Part shown: in pieces, positions 35,010-43,787 of the stretch
How the letters are laid out: every line of letters begins with the position of its first letter
Numbering within the stretch: position 1 is the stretch's first letter
Assembly (NCBI GenBank): GCA_965221555.1
Contig: OZ244895.1
Span: forward strand, 1,240,001-1,304,000
Length of the DNA: 64,000 bases
DNA from: JAJEAD01 sp965221555
GTDB taxonomy: Bacteria > Pseudomonadota > Gammaproteobacteria > HK1
Direction: 5' to 3'
The notes under the pieces: model-generated
What the model was told of the DNA's origin: nothing
What the model saw: only the letters and a program-made list of their open reading frames with translations
Database searches by the model: none
Made by a program: the position numbers and the translations under genes

Positions 35010-35399
35010 ATGCGGGCATTGCGACCCGGCATCTCCCGGAGCGTGAACATCGTGCCGGAAGCGCGCCACACCGCGTCGGCGGTGGGCAACGCCGGCATCG
35101 ATGTGGTCGCCACCACCGCCCTCATCCTCTTCCTCGAAGAGGTGAGTCACGACGCGATTGCCCACGCCCTGGAGAGCGCGGAGGCGACGGTCGGCGTGCG
35201 GGTGGAAGTCGATCATCTGGCGCCAGCCCGGGTGGGAAGCGCCCTCGACGTGCGATGCGAGCTCACCGAAATAAGGGGGCGGCGCCTGATTTTCTCGTGT
35301 GAAGTGCACCAGTCCGGTGTCCTGGTCATGGCGGGTTTCCACCACCGGGCGGTGGTCAACCGCGACCGCTTCATGACGGACGCGCAGTCGACCCCCTGA
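35010..35399 (+). CDS. Hotdog-fold thioesterase, fluoroacetyl-CoA thioesterase-like
   Basis: A 129-residue hotdog protein resembling the FlK group. The segments ATTALILFLEEVSHDAIAHA (Glu in the helix), TVGVRVEVDHLAPARVG and the final strand VMAGFHHRAVVNRDRF are characteristic. It would hydrolyse a small acyl-CoA in the cytoplasm. Similar thioesterases occur in carnitine and betaine breakdown clusters, but here the neighbours are argC (divergent, 136 bp) and ccr (same strand, 313 bp downstream), so the substrate is open. Confidence 0.8.
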   Translation: MRALRPGISRSVNIVPEARHTASAVGNAGIDVVATTALILFLEEVSHDAIAHALESAEATVGVRVEVDHLAPARVGSALDVRCELTEIRGRRLIFSCEVHQSGVLVMAGFHHRAVVNRDRFMTDAQSTP

Positions 35400-35461
35400 G
35401 TCGCGCCCATCGGCTCCGGGCACAGTGTTGCGTTCGGGGAGGATTGAAGAGCGGCGCATCG

Positions 35462-35615
35462 GCCCGGGCCGGCTCGTGAGGCCGACGCCGCTGGTTCCCG
35501 CACGGTGGAAGTTTACCGGTTCGGTCACTTCTTCTCGCGCCCGGGTCGGCTCGCGGGTGCGGCGCCGCTGGCTCCCGCGTGGTGGAGGATGAGGAGTCCG
35601 GTCACTTCGTCTTGC
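35462..35615 (+). repeat. 77-bp tandem repeat, two copies
   Basis: Bases 35462-35538 and 35539-35615 are two head-to-tail copies of a 77-bp unit of roughly 80% identity, each starting GCCCGGG(C/T)CGGCTCG and ending GGTCACTTC(T/G)TCT(C/T)GC. It fills the gap upstream of the ccr gene; no coding function is seen. Confidence 0.75.
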
Positions 35616-35712
35616 GCACGCGACGCCCGGCGCTTCGCCTCGATGTCGGGCTTCTCCGATACAATCGCGCCCTCTCGGCGTGTCGGCGCGGGCAACTCGG
35701 CAAGGAGCGGGA

Positions 35713-36963
35713 ATGGCCAGGAGCAGCAGTGATCTCTACGACCTCGGGGATCGTCCTCCCCTGGGGGAAGTGCCGTCGAGAATGCACGCCTTTCTGGTGC
35801 GCCAGGATCGATTCGGAGAGCCCGCGAAAGCGTGGCGGCGAGAGGTGATCCCCACGCCCGAGCTCGGCCCGAAGGATGTGCTCGTCTACGTCATGGCCAC
35901 CGGCATCAACTACAACAACGTGTGGGCGGCGCTCGGCTATCCCGTCGACGTGATTGCGGACCGCCAGAAGAAGGGGGAGCCGGAAGACTTCCATGCCGGT
36001 GGCAGCGACTGCTCGGGGCTGGTGTGGGCGGTCGGCGACGAGGTGACGAACGTCGAGGTCGGTGACGAGGTCGTCGTCCACAGCGGCTGGTGGGCCCCGG
36101 ACGATCCCTGGGTGCTCTCCGGGCGCGATCCGATGCTCGCGCCGAGCACCCGGATCTGGGGTTACCAGACGAACTACGGAAGCTACTGCCAGTTCGCCCG
36201 CGCGCAGTCCCACCAGTGCCAGCCGAAGCCCAAGCATCTGAGCTGGGAGGAGGCGGGGTGCTATCTGCTCTGCGCCTCGACCGCCTACCGCATGCTCATG
36301 GGCTGGCCGCCGAACGTGGTCGAGACCGGAGACCCCGTGCTGGTCTGGGGCGCCGCCGGCGGCCTCGGCAGCATGGCGCTGGAGATCACCGCCGCGCTCG
36401 GTGGGCGCGCGGTCGCGGTCGTCTCCGACGAGAGCAAACGGCAGTTCTGCCTGGACCACGGCGCGGTCGGGGTGATCGATCGGCGCAACTTCGATCACTT
36501 CGGGCGTATGCCGGATACCTCGGATCCGGACTATCGGGGATTCATCACGGGTGCGCGCGCCTTCGGCAAGGCGATCTGGGAAGTGCTGGGCGAGCGGGCG
36601 AGCCCGACCATCGTGTTCGAGCATCCCGGCGAGAGCACGCTGCCCACCTCGGGCTTCGTGTGCGCAACCGGCGGCATGATCGTCATCTGCGCCGGCACCA
36701 CCGGCTACAACGTCACCCTGGACCTTCGCTACCACTGGATGATGCAGAAGCGTTTCCAGGGCAGTCACCTCTCCAACGACGATCAGGCGGCGGCGGTCAC
36801 CCGGCTCGTCGCCGAGAAGAAGGTGAACCCCTGCCTCTCCGCGACCTATTCCTTCGACGAGATCGGCGAAGCCCACCAGCTCATGCGAGAGAACCGGCAC
36901 CCCTCGGGCAACATGGCGTGCCTGGTCAACGCCACCGAGCCAGGGCAGGGCGTGAGCGCCTGA
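35713..36963 (+). CDS. ccr: Crotonyl-CoA carboxylase/reductase-like enzyme
   Basis: A 416-residue medium-chain reductase of the Ccr type, which reductively carboxylates crotonyl-CoA to ethylmalonyl-CoA with NADPH and CO2. It can also reduce acrylyl-CoA. Typical segments are VMATGINYNNVWAALGYPVD, FHAGGSDCSGLVWAVGDEV, the Rossmann motif LVWGAAGGLGSMALEI and RYHWMMQKRFQGSHLSNDDQ near the C-terminus. The length of about 416 and the long insert separate it from simple quinone reductases. AAGGAG precedes the ATG. Ccr marks the ethylmalonyl-CoA pathway; no other gene of it is in the window. With DddP 13 kb away, a role in acrylate use is conceivable. Confidence 0.87.
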   Translation: MARSSSDLYDLGDRPPLGEVPSRMHAFLVRQDRFGEPAKAWRREVIPTPELGPKDVLVYVMATGINYNNVWAALGYPVDVIADRQKKGEPEDFHAGGSDCSGLVWAVGDEVTNVEVGDEVVVHSGWWAPDDPWVLSGRDPMLAPSTRIWGYQTNYGSYCQFARAQSHQCQPKPKHLSWEEAGCYLLCASTAYRMLMGWPPNVVETGDPVLVWGAAGGLGSMALEITAALGGRAVAVVSDESKRQFCLDHGAVGVIDRRNFDHFGRMPDTSDPDYRGFITGARAFGKAIWEVLGERASPTIVFEHPGESTLPTSGFVCATGGMIVICAGTTGYNVTLDLRYHWMMQKRFQGSHLSNDDQAAAVTRLVAEKKVNPCLSATYSFDEIGEAHQLMRENRHPSGNMACLVNATEPGQGVSA

Positions 36964-37318
36964 GCCGTCTCGCGTGCCGGACGGGCTCGGTGGCCGGGGA
37001 CCGGAACACCCCGGCACTGGCGGTACGCGCTTTTCGTGCCCTACCTTCCCCGCGGGAGCTGGCCGCCCTTTTTCTCCGATTCATGGCTGCGGATGCGCAA
37101 GTGCCGGCATGAATGGCGTTGCCCACGGTCCGGGTGCGCAAAGCACCGCCCAAGTACTCCCGCGCGCCCTGACTCGCGCGCGCCCTTGCCTCTACCGGGA
37201 TCTGCGCGCCTCAAGCGCTGCTGAGTCGGTGCAACAGGGTAGCGGACGGTCCGCCATCATCGCCGTGTAGCTCCCATGCGGAGATCGTTACGGACGACGC
37301 AGAAGGGGTAGGCCGGCC
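36964..37318. other. 355-bp intergenic stretch
   Basis: No gene is supported. About 37157-37212 carries a copy of the short dispersed repeat seen near 5485 and 21324. It lies between the convergent ccr and metallohydrolase genes, so a bidirectional terminator would be expected, but I see no clear one. Confidence 0.5.
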
Positions 37319-38458
37319 TCAGGGCTCCTCCCACCAGCGACCGCCGAGCACCATGCCCCGCAGCACCAGGCGTCGGGCGCCTTCCCGGGTGAGTCCCTTG
37401 ACGTCCTCGAACTCGAAGCGACCCTCCGCGATGTCGAGGATTGTCGCGTCGCCGGGGGTGCCGATGGCAAGCGATCCCAGCTCCGGCTTGCCGATGGCGT
37501 TGGCGGGACCCTGCGTCGCGGCGGCGATCACGTCCGGGAGGGACATGCCGAGGGCGAGGAACTTCGACAGCGTCACCAGTTCGTCGTAGGCGGGGCCGTC
37601 GATGCTCATGGTGTGCACATCGCTCGAGATGCAATCCGGCTTGAAACCCGCCTCGAGCATCGCCTCCGCGGTCACGAAGCCGAAGGAGCCCGCGCCGTGG
37701 CCGATATCGAACACCACGCCGCGCTCGCGGGCCGCGATGATCTCTTCGCGCACCTCGCCGTCGCGGGCGCGGGCCGGCGCTCCGGGAAAGGGGCGAAAGC
37801 AGTGGGTCATCACATCACCGGGACGCAGGCGGCTCACCACCTCGAGGCGGCTCGGCGGAGGGTTGTCCAGATGACACATCACCGGCAGCCCGGCCTCGTC
37901 CGCCACTTCGAGCGCGAGATCCAGCGGCGCCACGCCCCGGCCCTCACTCGCAGCCATGCCCACCCGCACCTTGATGCCGACGATGAGGTCTGAATGCCGT
38001 TTCGCCACCTCGAGGCAGACTTCGGGATGGAGCAGCCTGAAGTCGCCGCATTCGCCCACCATCACTTCGCGGCTGAAGGCGAAGATTCCCGCGAAGGAGA
38101 TGTTGAGGTAGGCGTGGATGCGCGGCTCGGTGCGCTCGATGACGTGGGCGCGAAAGCCGTGGAAATTGCCGGGGCCCGCGCTCCCCGCGTCCACCATGGT
38201 GGTGGTGCCGGCCTGACGCGCGTAACGCACCGGGTCGACGCCGAGCGAGGTGCCGCCCCAGTAGATGTGGGTGTGCAGGTCGATGAGTCCGGGGGTCACG
38301 AGCCGGCCCGACACGTCGCGAACCTCGCGGCCGGCCTCGGGGGCGATGTCCTCCTCGATCGCGGCAACCAGTCCCTTCTCGAATGCGATGTCGCAGCTCG
38401 CATCGCGTCCTTGTGAGGGATCGAGCAGGCGCCCGCCCTTGAGGATCAGGTCGTACAT
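37319..38458 (-). CDS. Amidohydrolase/deacetylase family metallohydrolase
   Basis: A 379-residue amidohydrolase-superfamily enzyme related to dihydroorotases and the EF_0837-type deacetylases. The first metal motif is LIDLHTHIYWGG. Further ligands are the carboxylated-lysine region IVGIKVRVGMA, the His in VMCHLDNPPP, and the Asp in DCISSDVHTMS. It would hydrolyse an amide, a cyclic imide or an N-acetyl group in the cytoplasm; the substrate is unknown. The ATG at MYDLILKGG is chosen because the upstream open frame has shadow composition. It is followed upstream by the radical SAM gene on the same strand. Confidence 0.87.
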   Translation of the reverse strand: MYDLILKGGRLLDPSQGRDASCDIAFEKGLVAAIEEDIAPEAGREVRDVSGRLVTPGLIDLHTHIYWGGTSLGVDPVRYARQAGTTTMVDAGSAGPGNFHGFRAHVIERTEPRIHAYLNISFAGIFAFSREVMVGECGDFRLLHPEVCLEVAKRHSDLIVGIKVRVGMAASEGRGVAPLDLALEVADEAGLPVMCHLDNPPPSRLEVVSRLRPGDVMTHCFRPFPGAPARARDGEVREEIIAARERGVVFDIGHGAGSFGFVTAEAMLEAGFKPDCISSDVHTMSIDGPAYDELVTLSKFLALGMSLPDVIAAATQGPANAIGKPELGSLAIGTPGDATILDIAEGRFEFEDVKGLTREGARRLVLRGMVLGGRWWEEP

Positions 38459-38612
38459 GGCTTCAGGCGGCCTCCGTTCAGTATGTCGGGTGTCTTCATG
38501 GCGGGTTCTGCGATGGCGCGGTCGGCACGCCGGCGCAACGCATGGCCCGCCGCCGAGGCGACTCATTGCTCATGGGGGCCGGAACCTCATCGGACTGAGG
38601 CACGGCGGCGCT

Positions 38613-40016
38613 TCAGACCGAAGTCGCCAGCACATCCTCGAGCTGGCGCGCGGTCGGCTCCGCGCAGCAGTACCAGGGCTCGGAGTGTGAAGCGACAGGT
38701 TCCCCCAGATGTTCCGGAAGCGGCGAGGCCACACGGCCGGCCGCGATGTGGGCGAGCCTCCAGATCTCCTCGAAGGCGCGCCGGCGAGACCAGCCCTCCC
38801 GCTCGGCCTTCTCCGCCGCCTCCTGCACCGCCTCCTGAAGTACGTCCAGCCGGGGATCGGGGTTCCGCCAGGGATAGCCGAGCAGGACGGGGTCGAAGGG
38901 CTCGAGCCGATCCGCAAATCCTTCGAGGTGGAGCAGGTAGGAGCCCCGCGGTACCAGCAGACGAATCGCGAGTTGCACCGGGGGCACCGCGGCGACGAGC
39001 CCGAGCGCGACCAGGGCCTTCAGAAGCTCGAGGTATCCCTCGAGCGTGGTCCAGGGCGTAAAGGGCACGAAGGTCGGCGCCAGCGCGATACCCGCCTCGC
39101 GCATCAGGCCGACGACTCGCTCGAAGTCCGCTCGGGTGTGTCCCTTGTCGAGGTACCGAAGTACGCGATCGTCGACCGACTCGACCGCGGAGGTCACGAA
39201 GAGACAGCCGGTCGCGGCGAACTCGGGCAGCCGGTCGGCATGGCGGATCAAGTGCTCGATCTTGATCGTCGCGTCGTAGCTCAGATCGGGGAAGCGCTGA
39301 TGCATGGCGCGAACGATGCGCAGCGCGTGGGTCGGACCGTTCAGGAAGTCCGGATCGCCGAAGGAGATGTGCTCGGCGCCGGCGGCGACCTGGTTGGCGA
39401 TGTCCTCGACGACGATATCGACCGGCACCACTCGAAATCGGCCGTGATAGACGGGCACCACCGGGCAGTGCCGGCACCGGTGCCGGCATCCGCGGCTGCC
39501 CTCGGCGAAGCCGATGGTGCGCGACGTACCCCCGGGCAGCTCGAGGCGGGCGTAGTGCGACAGCGCGGGAAGACCTTCGCGGCGCGGCACGACGAAAGGC
39601 ACCCGGGCGAGGCTCGTGCTGGGAGGCAGCGGATGCCGGGGCGCCGTCCCGCGCTCCACCTCCCTCGCGAGCGCGACGAGCGCGGGCTCGAACTCGCCTC
39701 CGAGCACGGATCGCACGCCCAGCTCGTGCAACCGGGTGTGGTTCATGGGCGCGTAGAGGCCGTAGGCGCACAGGTGGGCGGACGGGACCAGCTCCCGAAT
39801 GCGCGGCAAGGCCTCGATCGCGATACGGGTTGCGGTGTGCATCGCAAGGTACAGACCGACAAGCGCGCTGCCGCGCAGGCGGGACGGGTCGAGCCTCTCT
39901 CGCGACAGGTCGATGCATTCGACCTCGAAGCCGGCTCGTGCGAGCAGCGCCGCCGGTTCCGCCAGACCGAAGGGCTGGCGGCCGATCTCGTAGGGGCTGA
40001 TGAGCACCACCTTCAT
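38613..40016 (-). CDS. B12-binding-like radical SAM protein with CCAEP tail
   Basis: A 467-residue radical SAM protein. An N-terminal Rossmann-like part (KVVLISPYEIGRQPFGLAEP ...) resembles cobalamin-binding domains. The 4Fe-4S motif is C177-x3-C181-x2-C184 in GSRGCRHRCRHCPVV. The C-terminus ends SEPWYCCAEPTARQL. The WYCCAEP tail is the cysteine form of the CUAEP/CCAEP-tail radical SAM group, in which some relatives have selenocysteine at the second position. Function is unknown to me. The adjacent SnoaL-like gene is divergent. The start is at the second of GTG-ATG; no strong Shine-Dalgarno is present. Confidence 0.83.
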   Translation of the reverse strand: MKVVLISPYEIGRQPFGLAEPAALLARAGFEVECIDLSRERLDPSRLRGSALVGLYLAMHTATRIAIEALPRIRELVPSAHLCAYGLYAPMNHTRLHELGVRSVLGGEFEPALVALAREVERGTAPRHPLPPSTSLARVPFVVPRREGLPALSHYARLELPGGTSRTIGFAEGSRGCRHRCRHCPVVPVYHGRFRVVPVDIVVEDIANQVAAGAEHISFGDPDFLNGPTHALRIVRAMHQRFPDLSYDATIKIEHLIRHADRLPEFAATGCLFVTSAVESVDDRVLRYLDKGHTRADFERVVGLMREAGIALAPTFVPFTPWTTLEGYLELLKALVALGLVAAVPPVQLAIRLLVPRGSYLLHLEGFADRLEPFDPVLLGYPWRNPDPRLDVLQEAVQEAAEKAEREGWSRRRAFEEIWRLAHIAAGRVASPLPEHLGEPVASHSEPWYCCAEPTARQLEDVLATSV

Positions 40017-40146
40017 CACAGGTCGAGATTACACGGGCCAGATCGCGGGAAGAAGCCTCCACGCGACTCAGGGCGGAAGGGCGGGCGCGTGCCGCGGCGC
40101 TCCGGCCCCGATTCCATCCCGATGCCAGAGCCCCTAACCTGTGCGA

Positions 40147-40542
40147 ATGGACGAAACAGATGTGGTGCTTGCGCGCAACCGGGCTTTCTACCGCGCATTC
40201 GCTCGGGGGGACATCGGAGCAATGCAAGCGCTGTGGTCACTGTCGCAGGGGGTCTCCTGCATCCACCCCGGGAGGCGGGCCCTGCTCGAACGGCACGCGG
40301 TGATGCGCAGTTGGCGGGCGATTCTCGCCGACCCGCCCGCCATCCGCTGCGTCGGAGCCCGTGCCTTCGTCAACGGGGCCATCGCCTACGTCGTGTGTTA
40401 CGAACACATCGGGACCGAGGTGCTGGTGGCGACCAACATCCTGCGCAAGGAGGCCGGCGTATGGCACATGATTCACCATCAGGCGGGACCGGCGCCGGCC
40501 GAGCGGGAGCTCGGTGCTCCGGCCGGCGCGCCGGTGCACTGA
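40147..40542 (+). CDS. SnoaL/NTF2-like domain protein
   Basis: A 131-residue protein with the NTF2-like fold used by SnoaL-type proteins: DVVLARNRAFYRAFARGDIG, the VSCIHPGRRALLERHAVMRS segment and terminal strands GVWHMIHHQAGPAP. Such proteins are small-molecule binders, isomerases or stress proteins; no reaction can be named. It stands alone, divergent from the radical SAM gene by 130 bp. A GTG two codons upstream is an alternative start. Confidence 0.82.
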   Translation: MDETDVVLARNRAFYRAFARGDIGAMQALWSLSQGVSCIHPGRRALLERHAVMRSWRAILADPPAIRCVGARAFVNGAIAYVVCYEHIGTEVLVATNILRKEAGVWHMIHHQAGPAPAERELGAPAGAPVH

Positions 40543-40641
40543 GGACACCTTCGACTGCAGGGGTGGTCCAGGCGCAAGTGCGCGGGACAGGGTCCGCACG
40601 GAGCTGGTTCGAGCCCGCCGCGTGAGGAGGCGTGCGAGTCA

Positions 40642-41460
40642 TTACCGCTTTCGGGATCCGGTCGTGCCGAGCGCGCGGCGCATGCGCGCAACATCGCCGG
40701 GGGGGAGCCCGGCGGCTATCGCGCACTCGAGGACCAGGGGTGCGACCGCATCGTAGGCCGTGGCGGCGGAGTGTGATATCTCCTCCAGGGCGCGGCGGTG
40801 GGCCGTCACCGCCGCCGCGTCGCCACGGATCACCGGGCCGGTTAGCGCATTCGGCAGACCGACCCGGGCGATGTTCTGGGCGACGGTGCCGATAAGGCCC
40901 GCCGCCGCGCGCTCCGCGTCGCGCCGGCTGATTCCCAGACCGACGAGACCGGGAATCACCGCGTACGCGAAACCCACGCTGCCCCCGGCCACCATGGCGG
41001 CCAGCGCATGGTAGGCGGGCCCGTGGATGGGCGCGTGCAGCACGCGGGCGCCGACCGCGCGGGCCGTGCGCTTCGCCGCCGTCACCGCCTCGGGGTCTCC
41101 CGACACGACAAAGACCGCATGCGAGAGGTCCGGAGGCCGCAGGGGATCCGCGAAGGAAGCGAGAGGATGCATCGCTCCCACATGGGCGCCGGCGCGGCGG
41201 CATGCCGAGAGCTCTTCGGGTGAGCGAGCCCCCGCACAGTGCACCACGCAGGCGCCGCGACGCAGCATGGGCGCGATGCGGCGGGCAGCGGGCGTGATGG
41301 CCGCATCGGGCACCGCGAGGATCACCAGATCCGCCTTGCCGATCACCCGCCGGGAGAGGCGCTTGCCGCCCACCACGCGCCAGGTGTCGGCACCGCCCTT
41401 CGCCGCACGCTTGGCGAGGCCTCTCCCGACCCGTCCCTGGCCCACTACCACTACGTTCAT
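40642..41460 (-). CDS. Rossmann-like and DUF2520 domain protein
   Basis: A 272-residue protein with an N-terminal NAD(P)-binding fold (MNVVVVGQGRVGRGLAKRA) and a helical DUF2520 C-terminal domain (GPAYHALAAMVAGGSVGFAY and LTGPVIRGDAAAVTAHRRAL). It is related to F420-dependent and ketopantoate-type oxidoreductases. In many bacteria it lies near pantothenate genes, but not here. A redox role is likely; the substrate is unknown. The start is the ATG after a GTG. Confidence 0.85.
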   Translation of the reverse strand: MNVVVVGQGRVGRGLAKRAAKGGADTWRVVGGKRLSRRVIGKADLVILAVPDAAITPAARRIAPMLRRGACVVHCAGARSPEELSACRRAGAHVGAMHPLASFADPLRPPDLSHAVFVVSGDPEAVTAAKRTARAVGARVLHAPIHGPAYHALAAMVAGGSVGFAYAVIPGLVGLGISRRDAERAAAGLIGTVAQNIARVGLPNALTGPVIRGDAAAVTAHRRALEEISHSAATAYDAVAPLVLECAIAAGLPPGDVARMRRALGTTGSRKR

Positions 41461-41695
41461 CACCGCCCCAGTCTCAGGTCGACGGCAACCGGCCTGCCAC
41501 CCGAAGGACCGGATATCGATGCCGTCGGCGCTTCGGATTCCGGCGATTATGCGCCAGCTTCAGGGGATGAACACGAGTATCGGCGGATTGCGAAGCGTGG
41601 CTCTGCCTTCGCTGCCACGAATACGGATCCGGTTACGGTGCTCAAGCGATCGGGAATCGGGGGAGCATCCCGGCGCCGCGAAGGGATCGGCGAAC

Positions 41696-41719
41696 GGGCA
41701 AGCCAGGGATGGCTTGCCC
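41696..41719. other. Perfect hairpin with GNRA-type loop
   Basis: GGGCAAGCCA-GGGA-TGGCTTGCCC: ten perfect base pairs around a four-base loop, lying next to decayed repeat copy E between the ZnuA and DUF2520 genes. It has no T-tract, so it could be a pause or mRNA-processing site rather than an intrinsic terminator. Confidence 0.6.
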
Positions 41720-41734
41720 CGGCCGGAAGGCTTC

Positions 41735-41853
41735 GCCCAAGGACTGCGAAGCGAAGCAGGTAGCCGACACGAAGTCGCAAGCGGCGCGACGGAGTGCGGC
41801 CCGCAACCGCGAGCACATGGGCATCCGCGGCAGAAAATCAGTGGAACATGCGG
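41735..41853 (-). repeat. Decayed half copy E of the palindromic repeat
   Basis: Contains GGTAGCCGACAC, AAGCGGCGCGACGGAGTGCG and GGCAGAAAATCAGTGGAAC, which parallel one arm of the 176-bp element in reverse orientation with many substitutions. The other arm is not recognisable. It ends one base before the znuA stop codon. Confidence 0.65.
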
Positions 41854-41854
41854 A

Positions 41855-42901
41855 TCAGGGCGCCAACGCCTGCGCGAGCGTGCGGGCATTGTGGTGCATC
41901 ATGTCGAGATAGGTCGGCGCGGGACCCTCGGGGCCGGAGAGTGCGCCGGGATAGAGCGTGCCGCCAATCCTGGCGCCGGTCTCGTCCGCGATACGCTTCA
42001 GAAGCCGAGGGTCGGCGATGTTCTCGACGAACACGGCACGGATGCCCTGGCTTCGGATGCGCTCAATCAGGCGCACGACATCCTTCGCGGACGCCTCGGA
42101 TTCGGTGCTGAGTCCCTGTGGTGCGACGAAGGAGAGCCCGTAGTCGCGACCGAAATACTGGAAGGCGTCATGTGATGTGACGATGGTACGCGCGTCGTCG
42201 GGAACCCCGGCGAGCAGGCGGCGGATCTCCACGTCGAGCGCCTCGATCTCGGCCACATAGAGGGCGCGATTGCGGTGGAACATGCTCGCGTTCTCCGGAG
42301 AGGCATTCGCGAGAGCCAGCGTCACGTTGTCGACGTAGGTCACCGCGTACCGGAGGCTCTGCCACGCATGCGGATCGAATGCGCCGTGGTCATGGGCGTG
42401 ATGCTCGTCGTGATGGTCTTCATCGGTGCCATGGGCATGGGTGTCATGCCCGTCGTCGCCATGGCCCTCGGCAGCGCTGTCGTCATGACCATGATGCTCG
42501 TCGTCGCCATGGTCACCAGCGTGGTCGTCCTCCGCATGGCCCTCGAAGGCGATCGGCTCGACCCCTTTCGTCGCGACCACGTGCACACCGTCGAAGCTCG
42601 CCGTCTCGATCAGGCGGTCCAACCACCCCTCGAAGCCCAGCCCGTTGACGACCAGGACATCCGCCTCGTTCACCGCGCGGGCGGCGGCCGGGGTCGGGCG
42701 GTATACGTGCGCATCCCCGCCCGGCCCGACCAGCGTGGTGAGGTCCACGTGTTCGCCGCCGATACGCGACACCATGTCGCCGAGTATCGAGAAGGTGGCG
42801 ACCACCCGAATCGGTGCGTCGGATGCGGTCGAGGCCGGGGCGAGGACCGTCAAGGCAGCCACCACGGCGCTGGTTTTCAACAGGACTCTGCGTGTGATCA
42901 C
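41855..42901 (-). CDS. znuA: Zinc ABC transporter substrate-binding protein
   Basis: A 348-residue periplasmic cluster A-I metal-binding protein. An N-terminal export signal (ITRRVLLKTSAVVAALTVLA, with a twin-arginine-like start) is followed by VVATFSILGDMVSRIGGEHV, the ligand His in GDAHVYRP and the DPHAWQSL segment. A long His/Asp-rich loop of about 55 residues (GHAEDDHAGDHGDDEHHGHD and onward) is the hallmark of zinc rather than manganese binders. The GTG at 42901 with GGAGAG upstream is the start. It is the last gene of the zinc operon, 16 bp after the permease. Confidence 0.93.
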   Translation of the reverse strand: MITRRVLLKTSAVVAALTVLAPASTASDAPIRVVATFSILGDMVSRIGGEHVDLTTLVGPGGDAHVYRPTPAAARAVNEADVLVVNGLGFEGWLDRLIETASFDGVHVVATKGVEPIAFEGHAEDDHAGDHGDDEHHGHDDSAAEGHGDDGHDTHAHGTDEDHHDEHHAHDHGAFDPHAWQSLRYAVTYVDNVTLALANASPENASMFHRNRALYVAEIEALDVEIRRLLAGVPDDARTIVTSHDAFQYFGRDYGLSFVAPQGLSTESEASAKDVVRLIERIRSQGIRAVFVENIADPRLLKRIADETGARIGGTLYPGALSGPEGPAPTYLDMMHHNARTLAQALAP

Positions 42902-42917
42902 GATGGATCGCTCTCCA

Positions 42918-43787
42918 TCAGGCTTCGAGTTGACGTCGCACGGCGACGCGCGTGGCGAGGCTGCCCACCGGTCCCAGAACGACCGATATTCCGTAGACGA
43001 GACCGGTTCCAAGGATGATTGCCGGCCCGGAGGGCAGGCTGAAGTGGTAGGACACAAGCAGGCCACTCACGCATGCGATCAGGGCGATACCAATCGCGAC
43101 CGCGATCAGCGACCCGATCTGCGTGGCCCAGAAGCGCGCGGCGGCGGCCGGCAGGATCATGATGCCGACGGCCATCAGCGTGCCGAGCGCGTGGAACCCG
43201 CCGACAAGGTTCAGCACCACCAGGGCGAGGAAGGTGAAGTGAGTCAAGGCGCTGAGTCCGCTCACCGAACGCAGGAACTGCGGGTCCGCGCATTCGAGGA
43301 CAAGCACCCGGAACAGAGCCGCCAGTGCCAGCACCGAGACGCTGGCGATCGAACAGAGCAGGATCAAAGCCGCGTTATCGAGAGCGAGGACGGTCCCGAA
43401 CAGGACGTGCATCAGATCCACGCTGCTGCCACGCAAGGAGACAATCACCACGCCGAGCGCCAACGAGATCAGGTAGAACGCGGCAAGGCTCGCATCCTCG
43501 CGCAGCACGGTGGTACGGGAGACGAAGCCGGCGAGCAGCGCCACGGTGATGCCCGCGACCAGGCCCCCGATGGTCATCGCGCCGAGGGACAGTCCCGCCA
43601 CCAGGTAGCCGACGGCGGCGCCCGGCAGGATCGCGCACGCCATTGCGTCGCCGGTCAAGCTCATCCGGCGCAGCAGCAGAAAGACCCCCACCGGCGTGGC
43701 GCCGACCGAGATGGCGGCACAGCCGAGCAGCGCACGGCGCATGAAGCCGAATTCAGCGAAGGGCTGTACCAGGGCCTCCGAGATCAT
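42918..43787 (-). CDS. znuB: Zinc ABC transporter permease
   Basis: A 289-residue ABC-3 family permease with about eight membrane segments. FMRRALLGCAAISVGATPVG at the start, GDAMACAILPGAAVGYL (the coupling region) and the late AVGIMILPAAAARFWATQ match ZnuB/MntB/AztB proteins. It forms the inner-membrane channel with the ATPase. Its ATG overlaps the ATPase stop (ATGA at 43784-43787), so the two are coupled. The upstream in-frame alternative start lies inside the ATPase gene and is less likely. Confidence 0.93.
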   Translation of the reverse strand: MISEALVQPFAEFGFMRRALLGCAAISVGATPVGVFLLLRRMSLTGDAMACAILPGAAVGYLVAGLSLGAMTIGGLVAGITVALLAGFVSRTTVLREDASLAAFYLISLALGVVIVSLRGSSVDLMHVLFGTVLALDNAALILLCSIASVSVLALAALFRVLVLECADPQFLRSVSGLSALTHFTFLALVVLNLVGGFHALGTLMAVGIMILPAAAARFWATQIGSLIAVAIGIALIACVSGLLVSYHFSLPSGPAIILGTGLVYGISVVLGPVGSLATRVAVRRQLEA

